DNA of 64,000 nt from Ruminococcaceae bacterium HV4-5-B5C (lineage in GTDB: Bacteria; Bacillota; Clostridia; Oscillospirales; Acutalibacteraceae), in NCBI GenBank assembly GCA_900184925.1, contig FXYJ02000007.1:62001-126000 (forward strand), written 5' to 3'. Position numbers and translations under genes: made by a program. Position 1 is the first letter of the stretch. The number at the start of each line of letters is the position of its first letter. The notes under the pieces are model-generated. The model made no database searches. It was not told where the DNA came from and was given only the letters and a program-made list of their open reading frames with translations. Positions 62,291-64,000 of this stretch are shown here, piece after piece.

Positions 62291-63404
62291 CGTTGCACAA
62301 CCCCCCATAATATTTCATGAGACAGTCTGACGCCGACGTAATCTGAAATCCTTCCGCCTCAATTAGTCCTCCTTCATCAGTGCGCGGAAATCCGGAAAAC
62401 GATAATATCTTTTCCTCCCATATATCCGCTGCCTGCGACACACTTAAAAAATTAGCTAATGGTGTTATTTTAGCTTCAGGAGGAACAGCATCAGACATCA
62501 GGCATGGAAGGCCCGCAGCCTGTGCTTCCAATGCGGCCATTCCGAATCCTTCATAATAGGAAGGAAACACAAAAACGTCCATCGCCTGCAGCAAATCTGG
62601 TACATCCTGCCGCAGACCTAAAAACAGAACCGAACTGGAAAGCCCCAATTTTTCAACTTTTTCCCGAATCTGTCCTTGCAGCGGACCTTCACCGACCAGC
62701 ATTAAAAGCGAATTCGGATTCTGCTGATGCACCCGATTAAAAATGTCAATCAGAAAACTATGATTTTTCGTATACACAAAGCGACCAACATGTCCAATAA
62801 CGAACCGATCCTCTGTTCCAAGTTCTGCCCGAATCTGTTTTCGAACTGTTGGATGAAAGCGAAAGCGATCCAGATCGATTGCGTTTTTCACCACATTTAC
62901 TTTACCGCTGTCGTACAGCCTGTTTCCAAACAGCCAGCGGCCTGCATATTCCGAACAGGCGCAGTAATGCGTTGGAAAAGCTTTAGCAAAAGGGCGCAAA
63001 ACGTATTTCATCACCGTTTTGTTTCCTTCGCCTTTGGCAGCCGTACTGTGGTTGTGTGCGATTCGGATTGGGACTCCTGCCCGCCATGCTTCGAATAATG
63101 GAAAAATGCTAAGCGTGTTCATATGACTGTGAACAATCTGATAATGATTCTCCTTAAAAATTTTATAATACTGCCCCATACTCTTGACCATATTTTTGGC
63201 ATAGGGCTCCACTTTATAAACTCTTCCACCCAGCGCCTTGATCTCTTCGTCAATCGGCGTATCAGAATAGCCATCCATGATAAAATCGAATTGAACTTTG
63301 CTGCGGTCGATATGACGATAGTAGTTCATGACCATGTTATCCACTCCGCCAAGGACCACCGGACCGACTACCTGAGCAACACGGACTGGATCGTCTTTTC
63401 CCAT
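62283..63404 (-). CDS. Glycosyltransferase family 4 (GT-B)
   Basis: A 373-residue GT-B enzyme: an N-terminal acceptor domain (GPVVLGGVDNMVMNYYRHID, VHSHMNTLSIFPLFEAW, IAHNHSTA) and a C-terminal donor domain with GHVGRFVYTKNHSFLIDIF, LMLVGEGPLQGQI, LFLGLRQDVPDLLQAMDVFVFPSYYEGFGMAALEAQAAGLP (the E-x7-E retaining motif). It resembles EpsF/CpsF-type galactosyl or glucosyl transferases. One base overlaps the sugar-phosphate transferase upstream. Confidence 0.93.
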   Translation of the reverse strand: MGKDDPVRVAQVVGPVVLGGVDNMVMNYYRHIDRSKVQFDFIMDGYSDTPIDEEIKALGGRVYKVEPYAKNMVKSMGQYYKIFKENHYQIVHSHMNTLSIFPLFEAWRAGVPIRIAHNHSTAAKGEGNKTVMKYVLRPFAKAFPTHYCACSEYAGRWLFGNRLYDSGKVNVVKNAIDLDRFRFHPTVRKQIRAELGTEDRFVIGHVGRFVYTKNHSFLIDIFNRVHQQNPNSLLMLVGEGPLQGQIREKVEKLGLSSSVLFLGLRQDVPDLLQAMDVFVFPSYYEGFGMAALEAQAAGLPCLMSDAVPPEAKITPLANFLSVSQAADIWEEKILSFSGFPRTDEGGLIEAEGFQITSASDCLMKYYGGLCNDG

Positions 63405-64000
63405 CAGTACGCTCCCCTGCCTGTCAACACAGCCGGAACCGTCATAAGGATAATCTTAAAATCCGTCCACAAACTGCGTTCTCTGATATATTTCATGTCA
63501 AGTTCCATCCATTTTTCAAAACTCAGGTCACTCCTGCCGCTGCACTGCCAATAGCAGGTCAGGCCGGGTTTAACGTCAAGCCTGTGCATCTGCTCGGGTG
63601 TATACTTCTCCACCTCCTGTGGAAGAGGGGGACGTGGGCCGACGATGGACATATCTCCGCGGATAATATTGAAAAGCTGTGGAAGTTCGTCAATGCTTGA
63701 CTTACGAATCAGTTTCCCCACCTTGGTAATACGAGGATCATTGTTGATTTTAAATGTCGGCCCATCGCTTTCATTTTTGTTTTTTAATTCATCTAATTTT
63801 TGATCTGCATTTACATACATGCTTCGAAATTTATAAAAACGAAACGTTTTTCCGTTTTTCCCTGCACGAAGCTGACTGTAAAAAACAGGACCGCCGTCCT
63901 CCGCTTTAATGCCGATTGCCGTCAACAGCACCAGAGGAAACAGTACAATCAACGCCGTAATCGACAGCAGAACATCCAAAAAATGTTTTACCCAGAAATA
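63404..64000 (-). CDS. Undecaprenyl-phosphate sugar-1-phosphate transferase, 5' end outside the window
   Basis: The visible 198 codons cover the last membrane helix (LDVLLSITALIVLFPLVLLTAIGIKAE) and the catalytic domain of a WbaP/WcaJ-type initiating transferase: GPVFYSQLRAGKNGKTFRFYKFRSMY, DPRITKVGKLIRKSSIDELPQLFNIIRGDMSIVGPRPP and the C-terminal KPGLTCYWQCSGRSDLSFEKW. It loads the first sugar phosphate on undecaprenyl phosphate. The frame stays open to position 64000 (FWVKHF ahead of the helix), so the N-terminal part, possibly further helices, lies beyond the edge. Confidence 0.92.
   Translation of the reverse strand, partial: YFWVKHFLDVLLSITALIVLFPLVLLTAIGIKAEDGGPVFYSQLRAGKNGKTFRFYKFRSMYVNADQKLDELKNKNESDGPTFKINNDPRITKVGKLIRKSSIDELPQLFNIIRGDMSIVGPRPPLPQEVEKYTPEQMHRLDVKPGLTCYWQCSGRSDLSFEKWMELDMKYIRERSLWTDFKIILMTVPAVLTGRGAY

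Overview
The window looks like the chromosome of an anaerobic, endobacterial Gram-positive (Clostridia, most likely the Oscillospiraceae/Ruminococcaceae side), with moderately high GC over most of its length. The reasons are the gene content: a SepF/YlmH/DivIVA division cluster, butyryl-CoA/chain-elongation enzymes, class III ribonucleotide reductase, a Cys-tailed YlbF, a MoxR-DUF58-transglutaminase operon and clostridial-type exopolysaccharide genes. The genus is an inference from fermentation genes plus GC; no rRNA or tRNA gene was seen.

Layout. 1-561 (-): end of a purine operon (purE then purM) behind a promoter and a leader that ends in a terminator hairpin. 841-2743 (-): SPFH and NfeD membrane proteins and a ComEA-like protein. 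2318-18422 (-): about 16 kb of 14 tightly packed genes (miaB, ylbF, mutS, mutL, miaA, an HlyD-like adaptor, yggS, sepF, ylmH, divIVA, ileS, lspA, an RluD-type synthase, comEA-like) read from one clear promoter at 18457-18485. 18583-24470 (-): thl-crt-hbd-bcd-etfB-etfA, which turns acetyl-CoA into butyryl-CoA (or longer acyl-CoA), with a Rex-like operator over the promoter. 24639-26982: AlaX-type editing protein, DUF421 membrane protein, CBS protein.

27136-30580 (+): an energy-coupling-factor transporter (cbiM/Q/O type) followed by DUF3842 and the nickel-binding protein CooT, which argues for nickel as the cargo. 30681-33335 (-): multidomain EAL protein with a broken GGDEF motif. 33537-37770 (+): YitT protein, then a NrdG-type activase with an apparent CTG start and a NrdD reductase fused to a C-terminal CxxC redoxin. 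37864-42222 (+): thiamine operon thiD-thiC-thiM-thiamine-binding protein-thiE behind two TPP riboswitches in series, each with its own terminator and sharing a 60-nt identical block.

42278-52643: small regulatory and membrane units (XRE-TPR regulator, PAP2, Nudix, ABC exporter pair, MoxR/DUF58/transglutaminase, VanZ). 52858-54144 (+): an isolated gene resembling phage baseplate/tail-fibre proteins. 54149-64000 (-): exopolysaccharide cluster (initiating sugar-phosphate transferase, three glycosyltransferases, EpsG-like polymerase, pyruvyl transferase, flippase, acyltransferase, F420H2-dehydrogenase-like iron-sulfur protein), visibly more AT-rich from about 55 kb onward, as expected for an exchangeable surface locus.

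The most notable signals are the tandem TPP switches, the NrdD-redoxin fusion, the Ni transport/CooT/DUF3842 unit with its palindromic operator and internal promoter, the purE leader, the Rex-type box, the Cys-rich YlbF tail and the orphan phage-like gene. All coordinates and motifs were read by eye; family names come from recognised motifs, not from database searches.
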